A stretch of DNA of 64,000 nt from Polaromonas vacuolata (GTDB lineage: Bacteria; Pseudomonadota; Gammaproteobacteria; Burkholderiales; Burkholderiaceae_C). The stretch spans positions 728,001 to 792,000 of the forward strand of contig NZ_CP051461.1 in NCBI RefSeq assembly GCF_012584515.1. Reading direction: 5' to 3'. Both the position numbers and the translations under genes were made by a program. Below, piece by piece: positions 34,822 through 43,988 of this stretch. Positions within the stretch are counted from its first letter, which is position 1. The number at the start of each line of letters is the position of its first letter. The notes under the pieces are model-generated. The model saw only the letters and a list, made by a program, of their open reading frames with translations. It had not been told where the DNA came from and searched no databases.

Positions 34822-35652
34822 TTAGGTCGACCAGATACGTGGGTTGCTAGGCGCTAGTGCCCAAAAGTGGCTGCGCCAGACTAAGCGTATTTGCCGCAGC
34901 AAGTCCATCGCTGGCTCTACCATTGGCGAGAGTACTCTGAGCACTACGATTTGTGGGTCGGGGCTGCTAACACCAGACATTGCGCAAAGACTATGGTTTT
35001 TAATTACCTCGTGGGCAACTTCCAAAGCCTGTTGGCGCCGCTGTTTGCCTAGCTTGCTACCGGCGGCAAAGAACAAAGTTGCTATGCAGCGCTGGCCGGC
35101 TAAACCGAGCGGACTATTCATTAGCAGTTCATCCTTGGCATCGATTTGCGCGCGCTCTAGCCAAACACCGGGAAGCTCCAAGTGTTGGCAGAAACTTCCG
35201 GCGTCAAACGGTTTGCCCGCTGCTGGCAGACCCAGCGCAGTGATGTCCCAGGCCAGCAGTTCAGCACTGGGCGCGAGGCTGGCGCTTAAGCGGTTTTCGG
35301 CTAGGCAACCGCTGTAGCAAATCGCTTCTAGCGGCAGCCATTGAAGACGTGAATTTTCTGCTAATTGAAGGCTAGTCGTTTGCAGTGCGGGCTTGCCTTC
35401 AGTGCGATAAAAGCGGCTTGCGCCCGGAGTTGTTACTAGGCCGTGACTGCCTGCGGCCGCAGAAAAATTCAAGCTTAAACTGTCGCCGCCCACTAGTCCG
35501 CCGGGCGGGTGAACAATCACGTTGTGGCAAATAGCATCGCCTTCCGGGTAGAGACTTTGCAAAATTCGCAGCGGTCCTTGATGTTCAAAGCGGGCCACGC
35601 TTTTGCCGGCTTCTAAGCTGTAGTCAAGTTTTAAAGAGGCGTTCCATGTCAT
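34822..35652 (-). CDS. ureD: Urease accessory protein UreD
   Basis: 276 residues from the ATG at 35652; a TTG 15 codons upstream is an alternative. It begins TWNASLKLDYSLEAGKS and contains the UreD landmarks HQGPLRILQSLYPEG, VIVHPPGGLVGGD, ATTPG-type stretch (GLVTTPGASRFYR) and LPLEAICYSG. UreD scaffolds UreF/UreG on apo-urease and carries nickel into the active site. It is not with ureABCEFG but about 22 kb away, at the end of the ureide genes on the same strand as the UraD-AllC fusion. Confidence 0.92.
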   Translation of the reverse strand: MTWNASLKLDYSLEAGKSVARFEHQGPLRILQSLYPEGDAICHNVIVHPPGGLVGGDSLSLNFSAAAGSHGLVTTPGASRFYRTEGKPALQTTSLQLAENSRLQWLPLEAICYSGCLAENRLSASLAPSAELLAWDITALGLPAAGKPFDAGSFCQHLELPGVWLERAQIDAKDELLMNSPLGLAGQRCIATLFFAAGSKLGKQRRQQALEVAHEVIKNHSLCAMSGVSSPDPQIVVLRVLSPMVEPAMDLLRQIRLVWRSHFWALAPSNPRIWST

Positions 35653-35986
35653 GCTAAAAGTGTAGTGCGGCCAATTGTCTTTTTCTGCAGTTTGCAAGCA
35701 TTAGGAAAAGGCAGTGGTCTTAACGTTAAGTGAGTAAATCTATCAGCACCCGCGCCGATACTTTGGTCGCAGCGCTTAAATCTTTTAGTGCTAGAAGTTC
35801 CGCTGCGCGATTGGCATTTGACGCTAGTAAGCTGCGCGGTACAGCGCTGTAAATCACGCCACCTTTTAGCCGGGTGGGGTGTCGGTGGGTACTTTGATGC
35901 GCTACTGCTAAAAACTGGGTGGATCGTGAAAATTTGCATCTATCCATTTACCGACTGGTCGTAGATTGCGCTGGTCTGCGACGTGG
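35653..35986. other. Gap between the UraD-AllC fusion and ureD
   Basis: Two overlapping short minus-strand frames (35649-35939 and 35726-35947) exist, but neither resembles a known family. No hairpin terminator was found, so the fusion gene and ureD might share a transcript. Confidence 0.45.
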
Positions 35987-37756
35987 TCACGATCTGTCCT
36001 GTGCCGTTTGGTGGATTAAGTTTGAGAAGGCTTCTATGGCCAGTTGTATGTCGTCGCTAGTGCTCGACTCCAACGGGTTGTGACTGATGCCGGCATTCTC
36101 GCCGCGCACAAACAGCATCGCTTGCGGCATGATTTTGTGCAGTTTCATGGCATCGTGACCGGCGCCACTATTCATAGCGTAAGGTGTGACGCCGATTGCC
36201 GTTACCGCGTTTTCCCAGCGCTGTTGCCAGTCGGGTGCGCTGGGCGCGGCGTCTACTTTGACGGTCATTTCAAACGTGTATTGCAAACCGCGGCGCGCGC
36301 AGATGGCTTTGAGTTCAGCCAACACGTCGTTTTCTAGAGCGTCGCGTTGTGCGTCTATTGGTGCGCGCAAGTCTAATGAGAATTGGCACCGGCCGGGGAC
36401 CACGTTGATAGAGCCGTTGGGCACAGTAAGCATGCCTATTGTGGCGACGCAACCTAGGTTTTCTGCGGCGCGCTTTTCGACATACAGCAGTACTTCAGCG
36501 CTTGCGGCTGCGGCATCGCGTCGGCTTGCCATCGGCGTCGTGCCAGCATGACTTGCAAGGCCGGTGATCTCGCACAAATAGCGTACTTGGCCGTTAATCG
36601 ATGTCACTATGCCCAAGGGTAAATCGAGCGCGTTAAGAACTGGGCCTTGCTCTACATGCACTTCCACAAAACCCAGATAATTTTTAGCGTCGCGTTGGAT
36701 AGCAACGATCTCTTCGCTTTTTAGTCCGGCCTGCTGCATGGCTTGGTGCATGCTGATGCCGTCGCTGTCTTTTTGTTCTAGCCACTCAGGTTTGAAGTCA
36801 CCCGTCAGTGCGCCCGAGCCCAAAAAAGTTGCCTTGTAACGCTGGCCTTCTTCTTCCGCAAAACCCACGACTTCTATGCCAAACGGCAAACGCACGCCGG
36901 CTAGGCTTAGCTGTCGTACGCAGGCCATGGGCACAAAAATTCCCAAACGACCATCGTATTTGCCGCCATTTCTGACGGTGTCGTAATGACTGCCGGTCAG
37001 TAAGCGTGGTGCTGATTCATCTGCGCCAAGATAGAGGCCCACAACATTGCCAACCGCATCAATATTGACCGAGTCAAAGCCGCAGTCATTCATGGTGGTG
37101 GCAATAAAGTTGGTACAAGCGCGGTGTGCATCGGTGAGGTAGGTAACAGTTAGCAGGCCTTGCTCGGCGTAACCTGGATCGCTGTACTGGGACATGGCTT
37201 CATGCCAATCCCAGACGTTATTGCCTAAGTTAGGCTGCATACCGAATTTGTCGTTTAGCCGCAGCTCGACGATGCGGTGAATATTGCGTAGATTTTCTTC
37301 AAACTCAAAATCTGGGTGGTTTTGCACTCTGCGTTTAAACGTCGCAATGATTTTTTCTTTGCTTTGACCACTGCCGCGTGGACCACGAACGGCGAGTATG
37401 AAGGGAAAGCTAAAGCGTTCTTGGTAGTCGGCATTGAGTTGCTGCAACTGCGCCAGTTCTTGCGGCGTGCACTGGGTTAAGCCGGCCGAGTATTGCTCGC
37501 TGCTGGACTCTGTGCTGAGTACTTGCGCGGCTTTGTCAGCCAGCAACGGATGGGCTTTTATCAAGGCCATTTTTTCGGCGTGACTGGCTTGTCTAAGAAC
37601 CGCTGTCATGGCTAGTTTTAAAGCGCTAAGCGATTTAAAAGGTCGTGCTTTGAGGGCTTGCTCAGCAATCCACGGCGAATGTTCATACAGACCGGCGAGT
37701 AATTCGTGGGCTTGGTCTGGGCTGGCGTTGTTAATTTGTTCTAAAGAAATATTCAT
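35987..37756 (-). CDS. Bifunctional OHCU decarboxylase / allantoate amidohydrolase fusion
   Basis: 589 residues from the ATG at 37756. Residues ~1-165 are UraD (2-oxo-4-hydroxy-4-carboxy-5-ureidoimidazoline decarboxylase), with the catalytic His69 in KAHPLLADKAA and the FPFILAVRG strand. Residues ~170-589 are an M20-family allantoate amidohydrolase (AllC), with metal ligands in SHYDT (His257, Asp259?), KYDGRLG (Asp268), FAEEEGQRY (Glu302 region), HVEQGP (His367) and the C-terminal SGAGHDAM His. The first half finishes urate conversion to S-allantoin; the second deaminates allantoate. Fusion brings steps two apart in the pathway into one chain. Which Asp bridges the metals is assigned by pattern only. 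Confidence 0.9.
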   Translation of the reverse strand: MNISLEQINNASPDQAHELLAGLYEHSPWIAEQALKARPFKSLSALKLAMTAVLRQASHAEKMALIKAHPLLADKAAQVLSTESSSEQYSAGLTQCTPQELAQLQQLNADYQERFSFPFILAVRGPRGSGQSKEKIIATFKRRVQNHPDFEFEENLRNIHRIVELRLNDKFGMQPNLGNNVWDWHEAMSQYSDPGYAEQGLLTVTYLTDAHRACTNFIATTMNDCGFDSVNIDAVGNVVGLYLGADESAPRLLTGSHYDTVRNGGKYDGRLGIFVPMACVRQLSLAGVRLPFGIEVVGFAEEEGQRYKATFLGSGALTGDFKPEWLEQKDSDGISMHQAMQQAGLKSEEIVAIQRDAKNYLGFVEVHVEQGPVLNALDLPLGIVTSINGQVRYLCEITGLASHAGTTPMASRRDAAAASAEVLLYVEKRAAENLGCVATIGMLTVPNGSINVVPGRCQFSLDLRAPIDAQRDALENDVLAELKAICARRGLQYTFEMTVKVDAAPSAPDWQQRWENAVTAIGVTPYAMNSGAGHDAMKLHKIMPQAMLFVRGENAGISHNPLESSTSDDIQLAIEAFSNLIHQTAQDRS

Positions 37757-37832
37757 ATCAGTCTTATGTTGAGTGCGCCATTTGCTGACGCATTACTGGG
37801 ACATTTTTGACGCGCTTACAGCGTGTGCTTGC

Positions 37833-38753
37833 CTATGGCGCAGGGTGAAACTTCTGCCAATGCTGCGCAATCTCGACGCGCTGACAAACCCAGACCCTAT
37901 CGTGTTTTTCAATATGGTCTAAGAAACGCTGCAACGCACGCATCCGTCCCGGGCGACCCAGCAACCGGCAATGCATGCCAATGCTGAGCATTTTTGGACT
38001 CTCCAAGCCTTCGGCATAAAGCACGTCAAAGCTGTCGCGCAGGTAGCAAAAAAAGTCATCTGACTGAGCAAAGCCTTGCGGCAGGGCAAAGCGCATATCG
38101 TTGGTGTCCAGCGTGTAGGGCACGACTAAGCGCGGTACTATGCTGGCATCGCTGCGCGTGACTGGCGTCCAAAACGGCAGATCGTCGCCGTAGTAGTCAC
38201 TGTCATACAGCAGGCCGCCGTCGTCGGCCACTAGGCGGCGCGTATTCGGGCTGTCGCGGCCGGTATACCAGCCCAGTGGCCGGGTGCCAGTGAGGTGCTC
38301 GATAGCGTCAAGGCCAAGCCGCATGTGTTCGCGCTCGGTGTCAATATCAATGGTTTGATAGTTAATCCAACGCCAGCCGTGGCAAGCAATTTCGTGGCCT
38401 AGCTCGACAATCGCTTGCGTCACGTCCGGACTGCGCTGCAAGGCCATGCCAACACCAAAAACCGTTAGCGCAAGTCCGCGCTTTTCAAACTCGCGCAGCA
38501 GCCGCCAAACGCCTGCACGTGAGCCGTATTCGTAAATGCTCTCCATGCTCAAGTGGCGATCGGCAAAGCTGGGTGGATTGGTCATCTCAGACAAAAACTG
38601 CTCAGAGCCGGCGTCACCGTGCAGCACAGAGTTCTCTGAACCTTCCTCATAATTGAGCACAAACTGCACCGCGATACGCGCTTTGTTTGGCCACTGGGCA
38701 TGCGGTGGGTAGCGGCCGTAGCCTGCCATGTCGCGGGGGTAGCTGCTACTCAT
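37833..38753 (-). CDS. puuE: Allantoinase, polysaccharide-deacetylase type (PuuE)
   Basis: 306 residues with the PuuE opening YPRDMAGYGRYPPHAQWP and NYEEGSENSVLHGD. The NodB-like deacetylase fold shows EIACHGWRWINY, GWYTGRDSPNTRRL and SDYYGDDLPFW. It opens the allantoin ring to allantoate without relation to the metal amidohydrolase-type AllB. It lies upstream of the UraD-AllC gene on the same strand (76-bp gap), so co-transcription is likely. Confidence 0.94.
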   Translation of the reverse strand: MSSSYPRDMAGYGRYPPHAQWPNKARIAVQFVLNYEEGSENSVLHGDAGSEQFLSEMTNPPSFADRHLSMESIYEYGSRAGVWRLLREFEKRGLALTVFGVGMALQRSPDVTQAIVELGHEIACHGWRWINYQTIDIDTEREHMRLGLDAIEHLTGTRPLGWYTGRDSPNTRRLVADDGGLLYDSDYYGDDLPFWTPVTRSDASIVPRLVVPYTLDTNDMRFALPQGFAQSDDFFCYLRDSFDVLYAEGLESPKMLSIGMHCRLLGRPGRMRALQRFLDHIEKHDRVWVCQRVEIAQHWQKFHPAP

Positions 38754-38910
38754 GCTGGACTTGCCGTGAAGTAGGGAACAGTCGCTTTTGAATCTGAGAA
38801 GTTCATAAAATCATCATAGCCGCTGCGGCCTTGACGCATACACTTTGAGGTTTCGCATTGGATACGTTTGTGCGGCTAAAAATAGTGGTAAAAAAATTTA
38901 AAAGGATTTG

Positions 38911-39267
38911 ATGATGGGCCTAAGCACACATGTACTAGACACCATGCACGGCACGCCGGCCGCTGGCATGAGAGTCTCCTTTTTTGCGACTGGCACGGCT
39001 GGCGACAGGCTCATCAAACGCTTGACGCTCAATCAAGACGGGCGCAACCCGGATGGTTTACTTTTCAGCAGCGAAGACCTTTTGGTCGGCAGCTACAAAC
39101 TGGTGTTTGATGTGGCCGGCTATTTCCGTCAGCGCGGTGTGCTGTTGCCCGAGCCGGCATTTTTGAATTTGGTGAGTATTGACTTTGGCGTGGCCGACTT
39201 AAATAGCCACTACCATGTGCCGCTGTTGGTGAGCCCTTGGAGTTACTCGACTTACCGGGGAAGCTAA
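38911..39267 (+). CDS. uraH: 5-hydroxyisourate hydrolase (transthyretin-like)
   Basis: About 118 residues. AAGGA at 38902-38906 supports ATG 38911 or 38914. The N-terminal motif LSTHVLDTMHGTPAAGM and the C-terminal tetrapeptide YRGS, both diagnostic of HIU hydrolase, are present, and SHYHVPLLVSPWSYSTY precedes the end. It hydrolyses 5-hydroxyisourate to OHCU, feeding the UraD domain. It is divergent from puuE. Confidence 0.95.
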   Translation: MMGLSTHVLDTMHGTPAAGMRVSFFATGTAGDRLIKRLTLNQDGRNPDGLLFSSEDLLVGSYKLVFDVAGYFRQRGVLLPEPAFLNLVSIDFGVADLNSHYHVPLLVSPWSYSTYRGS

Positions 39268-39411
39268 GGGCTAAAACAACCATCAAGCGCAAAAATCGTG
39301 TTTTGGATGCGGGTTTACATTGCGCAAGTTTTTCTCTGATGTTGCCGGATCGTATGGATTCGGCATTGATTCGGTATGGATTGCGTCGAAGTCAGTCCCG
39401 GCAAAGTCGTA

Positions 39412-39936
39412 TTAGTTTTGTCCCTCGGTCAGCGTATCCAACTGAAATTTTCCGCTCGAATGCCAAAGCCAAGTATCGGTATAAATTACCCGGCCCATGC
39501 GGTCGGGTGCGGGAAAGGGTGACGCTTGCTCTATCAGGCTAATGATCTCGGCCATCACCTCAGGCGCTTGCGTGGGCGCGCGCCGCCATTCAATGTGGCT
39601 AACAATACCGCTGCGGTTGATGTGCACGTCAATCACGCCAATTGCATACAGCAGCGGCGGCAGCTTTCCTTTGTAGATACGCTCAGCATTAAGCCCATAT
39701 AAATGACTGGCACCGTCTTGGCGGTAGTCGCGTGGGTTGCTGGCACTCGATTTGCGCGCCGAGCCCTTGGTGCCGATAACCGGTCCAGTGACAGCACCCG
39801 GAGCAGCAGTCACAGCCGGCTTGACAGCGTCAGATGTGTCGGTTTTAGGCGCCGATTTACAGGCCGAAATAATCGCCCCAACTATCGATGAGAGCAGAGC
39901 GCTTAACCAAAATCGTCGGGGAGATTTGTTTGACAT
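39412..39936 (-). CDS. Lipoprotein with TonB-C-like domain
   Basis: 174 residues. A hydrophobic signal with lipobox ISAC (Cys26) is followed by a Thr/Ala/Pro linker. The C-terminal half (LNAERIYKGKLPPLLYAIGVIDVHINRSGIVSHIEWRR, over ~40 residues) resembles the TonB C-terminal / energy-transducer fold, without a TonB transmembrane anchor. Such lipoproteins are frequent in this bacterial order and their role is unknown. Confidence 0.7.
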   Translation of the reverse strand: MSNKSPRRFWLSALLSSIVGAIISACKSAPKTDTSDAVKPAVTAAPGAVTGPVIGTKGSARKSSASNPRDYRQDGASHLYGLNAERIYKGKLPPLLYAIGVIDVHINRSGIVSHIEWRRAPTQAPEVMAEIISLIEQASPFPAPDRMGRVIYTDTWLWHSSGKFQLDTLTEGQN

Positions 39937-40308
39937 TGCATGTCCTTAAGTAAAAGTTCAAGGTCGGCGGCGTGGCCCGGACGAAAAAAAATTAAACATT
40001 CGCGCCCAGTTGGCACTTTGTTGGAACTGCCTGGTAACGGCGCTTGGCGTCTGTCTTGCTTGCATTATCAGCTGGTGTTGCCTAGGTTTTTTTATGGTTG
40101 CTGGTTTGGGCTTTGGGTTTAGTCTAGGGCAGGCGGTGATCTGGTAGTGTTTTGGCGGCGTTTAAGGCAGTTTTGTCCAAGCTCCAGCGAAACACATTAA
40201 CTTTTATAGCAGCAGAATTAAAAGCTAACGGTTAACAAATAATCGAATCAAATCAGTATGTTACATTGATTTTTAAAGTAACATACAAAAAAGTATGTAA
40301 GGTAATTT
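39937..40308. other. Intergenic region before the DUF234 ATPase
   Basis: No gene seen. Its last 60 bases contain three related half-sites (separate entry) that probably control the ATPase gene. Confidence 0.5.
40256..40300 (+). promoter_or_regulatory. Operator-like repeats upstream of the DUF234 ATPase
   Basis: GTATGTTAC (40256-40264) is an exact inverted repeat of GTAACATAC (40278-40286), and a third half-site GTATGTAA follows at 40293-40300, overlapping the ribosome-binding region of the gene at 40309. Such spacing suggests a repressor, possibly autoregulation. Confidence 0.55.
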
Positions 40309-41817
40309 ATGTCTGAATGGACGTTTTATGGGCGCGGACAATCGCTCGCCGAACTGCGAAAAATAGTGCAGGAACAGCGCTGGTTTTTCTGCCGGATTTC
40401 CGGTCGTCGGCGTATCGGTAAAACCACCTTGATAAGAGAGCTGGCGCTCGCTAACAACGAGCTAAGCGCACGCCTGCTTTATCTGCAGATTCCTGACTCA
40501 GACGAGCGTGACGTTGCAACTGCGTTTAGGCGAAAGCTTGAAGAATCGGATTACCCCGGGGCCGCCAAACTCGCGCCTGATGTGCGCGATTTCGCCTCAA
40601 TGGCCCAGGCTATTGGACTGGCGTGTCGCGCCGGAATGCTAGTCGTTTTAGATGAATTTCAATACTTCACACGCGCCAAAATGGCGCCCTTTAACTCCTT
40701 CTTGCAAGCTGAGGTCGATGGCTTACGGTTTGATAATTTGAAGGTCGGAGGGCTATTCGTTCTGGGTTCTTTGCAGTCTGAAATGAATGCACTGCTGGAA
40801 GACAAAGGCGCACCTTTGTACGGCCGAATCACCCACAAACTAGATCTAGACCATTGGGATTTCGAAGACTTGCTTGACGTATTTTCTAGCCAGTCAGTCA
40901 ACCACCCTATGCAGTGGTTGACGCTGTGGACGTTTTTTGAGGGCGTGCCAAAGTTCTACCACGACGCCTATGTGCAAGGCCTTTTTGATGTGCCCGCGAG
41001 TGCGTTTACTGATGAGCTTTTAAAGCGGATGTTTTTGAGCAGCTCTAGTCCTTTGGCTGACGAAGCCGATACCTGGTTTTTAAGAGAACTCAGAGGCAAA
41101 TCGGTATCCATTCTTCACTACTTATCCGAGCACTCAGGTTGCTCTCACGGTGACTTGGTTGCGGCACTCAATGACACCGACGAGCCGAATGCCTTAGGCA
41201 CAAGCCTTGTGCGACTGGTTAAAAATTACGCAATGGTTGACAAACTTCTTCCCATCTTCGCCGACGGTAAAAGCCGAAACGCAAAATACTATCTTTCAGA
41301 TAATTTTTTACAAGCATGGCTGGCAGTAGGCCGGCCAGCGCGCGAAATTGCTCGCTTGAAGCCAGTAGAAAAAGCCTTGTCAATTTCAATTCCACGCCTC
41401 AACGTCTTGGAGGGATTTACTTTCAAAAAGCTCATTCGCAAGCTGCACCTGGAGTGCTCGCGTAAAGGCAAAGGAGATTTTGAACTGACACAGATGAGCC
41501 TCGGGTATTGGAATCGTGCAAAGACTTCAGAGCAAAATATAGAAATTGATTTAGTTGCCATTGACGCTGTCAACAAAAAAATTAGATTCGGTTCCTGTCA
41601 ACGCAGCGAGCACGCGCATGAGGCCCACGTCCTCGCAAAATTCGAGCAGCATATCAGCGGATTTTTTGCGACCCGTGACTACAAGTATTTGGAATCTTGG
41701 GTTTGTGAGAAGGTGCTTTTCTCACCTGTTTTCTCGGCGACCTATCGTAGCGATCTGAAATCAAAGGGTTTTGGCTGCTACGACTTAAATGATTTTGCAA
41801 GACTTCTCAGAGCCTAA
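40309..41817 (+). CDS. AAA-type ATPase with DUF234 C-terminal domain
   Basis: 502 residues. The start MSEWTFYGRGQSLAELRKIV is the FxGRxxEL entry of archaeal-type ATPase_2 proteins. Walker A is GRRRIGKTTL (33-42) and Walker B LVVLDEFQYF (111-120). The C-terminal ~100 residues, including NIEIDLVAIDAVNKKIRFGSCQ, fit the DUF234 region, whose E-I-D ... K/C pattern resembles a nuclease-like core. These proteins are scattered by horizontal transfer and their role is unsettled. It interrupts the ureide genes, consistent with insertion. Confidence 0.8.
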   Translation: MSEWTFYGRGQSLAELRKIVQEQRWFFCRISGRRRIGKTTLIRELALANNELSARLLYLQIPDSDERDVATAFRRKLEESDYPGAAKLAPDVRDFASMAQAIGLACRAGMLVVLDEFQYFTRAKMAPFNSFLQAEVDGLRFDNLKVGGLFVLGSLQSEMNALLEDKGAPLYGRITHKLDLDHWDFEDLLDVFSSQSVNHPMQWLTLWTFFEGVPKFYHDAYVQGLFDVPASAFTDELLKRMFLSSSSPLADEADTWFLRELRGKSVSILHYLSEHSGCSHGDLVAALNDTDEPNALGTSLVRLVKNYAMVDKLLPIFADGKSRNAKYYLSDNFLQAWLAVGRPAREIARLKPVEKALSISIPRLNVLEGFTFKKLIRKLHLECSRKGKGDFELTQMSLGYWNRAKTSEQNIEIDLVAIDAVNKKIRFGSCQRSEHAHEAHVLAKFEQHISGFFATRDYKYLESWVCEKVLFSPVFSATYRSDLKSKGFGCYDLNDFARLLRA

Positions 41818-41914
41818 AAATTAGCCTGATTGCTACCAATAAGTGGCGGCTTCAAGTCAATGTTTAAGCTAATATTTTTTTCTAATTTTAAGCCGCTGGC
41901 CGATACGTTAATCC

Positions 41915-42751
41915 ATGATTGAGCAACTTTTTCAAACCAACCACGACAGCTGCCAGTCTTTATTAACACGACTGGCACTAAGCCCAGCAGTGCTGGTGAC
42001 AGTGGTCGCTACTGAAGGCTCAGTGCCGCGTGAAACCGACAGTTGGATGGCGGTGTTTGCCGATGCACTGGTGGGCAGCATTGGCGGCGGGCACTTAGAG
42101 CACCAAGCCATGGAACAAGCTTTGCGCTTGCTGCAATCGGGTTTGCGCACGCCGCAAAATTTGCGCATGGCTTTAGGTCCTTCGCTGGGTCAATGCTGCG
42201 GCGGCGTCGTTTATCTTTATCTTGAGCCGGTCAACGCTGCTGACTTGCCTGAAATAGAACTGCGCTTGCAACAAGCGCAAAGTTTGACGCCGATAGCCTT
42301 GTTTGGTGGTGGCCATGTCGGTCATGCGTTAGCGCGTTTGCTTTGCAGTCTTCCGTTTGCGCTGCGCTGGATAGACAGCCGCGAAGGCATATTCCCCCTG
42401 CATCTGCCAAGCCATGTGCGCTGCGAACATTCAGAACCGGTGCAGTCAGCCGTGCGCGATCTTGCAGCGCAGTCCCGCGTCCTCATCATGAGCTTTAGCC
42501 ATGCGCAAGACTACGACGTATTGATGGCCTGCCTGCAACGTCAGCGCATGCAAGCGGATCTGCCGTATATAGGTTTAATCGGCAGCGCCACCAAATGGGC
42601 GACTTTTAAGCACAGGCTAGAAGTACGCGGTTTTACCCAGCAAGAACTCGCCCATGTGACGTGCCCGATTGGAGTCACTGGAATAAGTAGTAAATTACCA
42701 GAGGTGATTGCGGTGGCTGTGGCGGCGCAGTTGTTGCAGACTTTGGGATAG
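41915..42751 (+). CDS. xdhC: Xanthine dehydrogenase accessory protein XdhC
   Basis: 278 residues with the XdhC/CoxI N-terminal stretch VLVTVVATEGSVPRETDSWMAVF, then GSIGGGHLEHQAMEQA, GQCCGGVVYLYLEPV, and a C-terminal Rossmann part (LFGGGHVGHALARLL, GLIGSATKWATF, HVTCPIGV). XdhC sulfurates and inserts the molybdenum cofactor into XdhB. It is separated from xdhA and xdhB by about 9 kb that includes an IS30 copy. Confidence 0.94.
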   Translation: MIEQLFQTNHDSCQSLLTRLALSPAVLVTVVATEGSVPRETDSWMAVFADALVGSIGGGHLEHQAMEQALRLLQSGLRTPQNLRMALGPSLGQCCGGVVYLYLEPVNAADLPEIELRLQQAQSLTPIALFGGGHVGHALARLLCSLPFALRWIDSREGIFPLHLPSHVRCEHSEPVQSAVRDLAAQSRVLIMSFSHAQDYDVLMACLQRQRMQADLPYIGLIGSATKWATFKHRLEVRGFTQQELAHVTCPIGVTGISSKLPEVIAVAVAAQLLQTLG

Positions 42752-42792
42752 TTTTTTATTTACTGTTTGTTTGTTTTATTTTTTTGCTTGGC

Positions 42793-43875
42793 GGATTCAA
42801 GCTTGAAGTGCAACCGTATGCTGATAGGACTCTAACTGTTCCATAAAAACCTGATGCGGCGTTCGATACCCTAAACATTTTCTAGGACGATGATTGAGCC
42901 TGTGCATCGCTAAAGCAATGTCATCGTCGGTTATGCAATTAAAGCGCATCCCCTTTGGGAAAAACTGGCGAATCAAACCGTTCATATTCTCGTTCGCCCC
43001 ACGCTCCCACGAGGCGTATGGATGGGCGAAAAAGAAATCTGCACTCAGCGCAGAAGCTATTCGTTCATGCTGGGCAAATTCCTTGCCGTTATCAGTCGTG
43101 AGAGTGTGCACGCAATGAGCGAACGGTTTGAGTAAAGTGATTAACGCGTCCCCTACGGCTTGCGCTGTTTTGAATGGCACGTGGAAAATTATTGAATAGC
43201 GAGAGACACGCTCATTAATCGTCACTAGTGCTTGCTTCTGCCCGGCACCAATCACCAGATCAGCCTCCCAGTCGCCAAAGCGCGCACGCTCAAGCACGAT
43301 GTCGGGTCGCAGTTCTATTGAGACCTGGCGAGAGATGGTGCCGCGCCGTTCACGGCCACTGCTGCGTTTTTTTCGCGTCTTCTGGCAACGCAGTGTTTTA
43401 TGCAAGGTGCCGCCCGCGCGTTTGTCAGCGTAGATGTACTGGTAAATGCTCTCATAGCTAACACCGGGTTGGTGGCTAGCTTCGAGGTGGCCGCTGATTT
43501 GCTCGGGGCTCCAAGCCTCAGCCAACTTTTCCTCCACTACAGCCCATGTCGAGTCAGCAACTCTAGGACTATTGGCGCAGGCAAGTCTACGTTCTTGGGC
43601 TTTGTCATTTGCCTGCTTAGGGCGATAGCCTCGTAGACCGCGGTTACGACGCAACTCACGGCTGATGCTCGATTTATCACGGTCCATCATTTTTGCAATT
43701 TCACTTTGATTGAAGTTTGCTTTGACGAGGATTGCAATCTGGTAACGTTCGTCACGGGTGAGGTGTGTGTAAATCATTCTGGGCAACTTTGACTTGGTAG
43801 TCGGGAAGCTTGGATGCTCTCACATCTCACCCACCCGTACGGTTAATTTCAAAGTTGCACTTCAGACTTGAATCC
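42793..43875 (-). mobile_element. IS30-family insertion sequence, complete
   Basis: A 1083-bp element with terminal inverted repeats at 42793-42814 and 43854-43875. Both begin GGATTCAAG and end GAAGTGCAAC, with two mismatches in between. Its single transposase gene is intact. The immediate flanks share GC on each side, which could be a 2-bp target duplication, although IS30 elements often give 2-3 bp. It sits between xdhC and the cysteine hydrolase gene. Confidence 0.88.
42797..43786 (-). CDS. IS30-family transposase
   Basis: 329 residues. An N-terminal HTH (THLTRDERYQIAILVKANF, IAKMMDRDKSSISRELRRN) is followed by a DDE core: GDWEADLVIG, LTTDNGKEFAQH and WERGANENMNGLIRQFFPKG. The chain is uninterrupted and probably active. 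The stop codon lies inside the left inverted repeat. Confidence 0.93.
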   Translation of the reverse strand: MPRMIYTHLTRDERYQIAILVKANFNQSEIAKMMDRDKSSISRELRRNRGLRGYRPKQANDKAQERRLACANSPRVADSTWAVVEEKLAEAWSPEQISGHLEASHQPGVSYESIYQYIYADKRAGGTLHKTLRCQKTRKKRSSGRERRGTISRQVSIELRPDIVLERARFGDWEADLVIGAGQKQALVTINERVSRYSIIFHVPFKTAQAVGDALITLLKPFAHCVHTLTTDNGKEFAQHERIASALSADFFFAHPYASWERGANENMNGLIRQFFPKGMRFNCITDDDIALAMHRLNHRPRKCLGYRTPHQVFMEQLESYQHTVALQA

Positions 43876-43988
43876 GCGCTTTAATGAGCAGCGCTGTTGT
43901 GAAAAAAATAAAAAACAGCTGCGCAGATTTAATTCTTAAAGCCCGGTTTTAGTTTTAGCGCAATGTGTTTTGATGCGCTTAAATATTT

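Noticed and set aside
35649..35947. Two overlapping small frames before ureD
   Set aside because: Neither resembles a known family, and neither has a clear ribosome-binding site.
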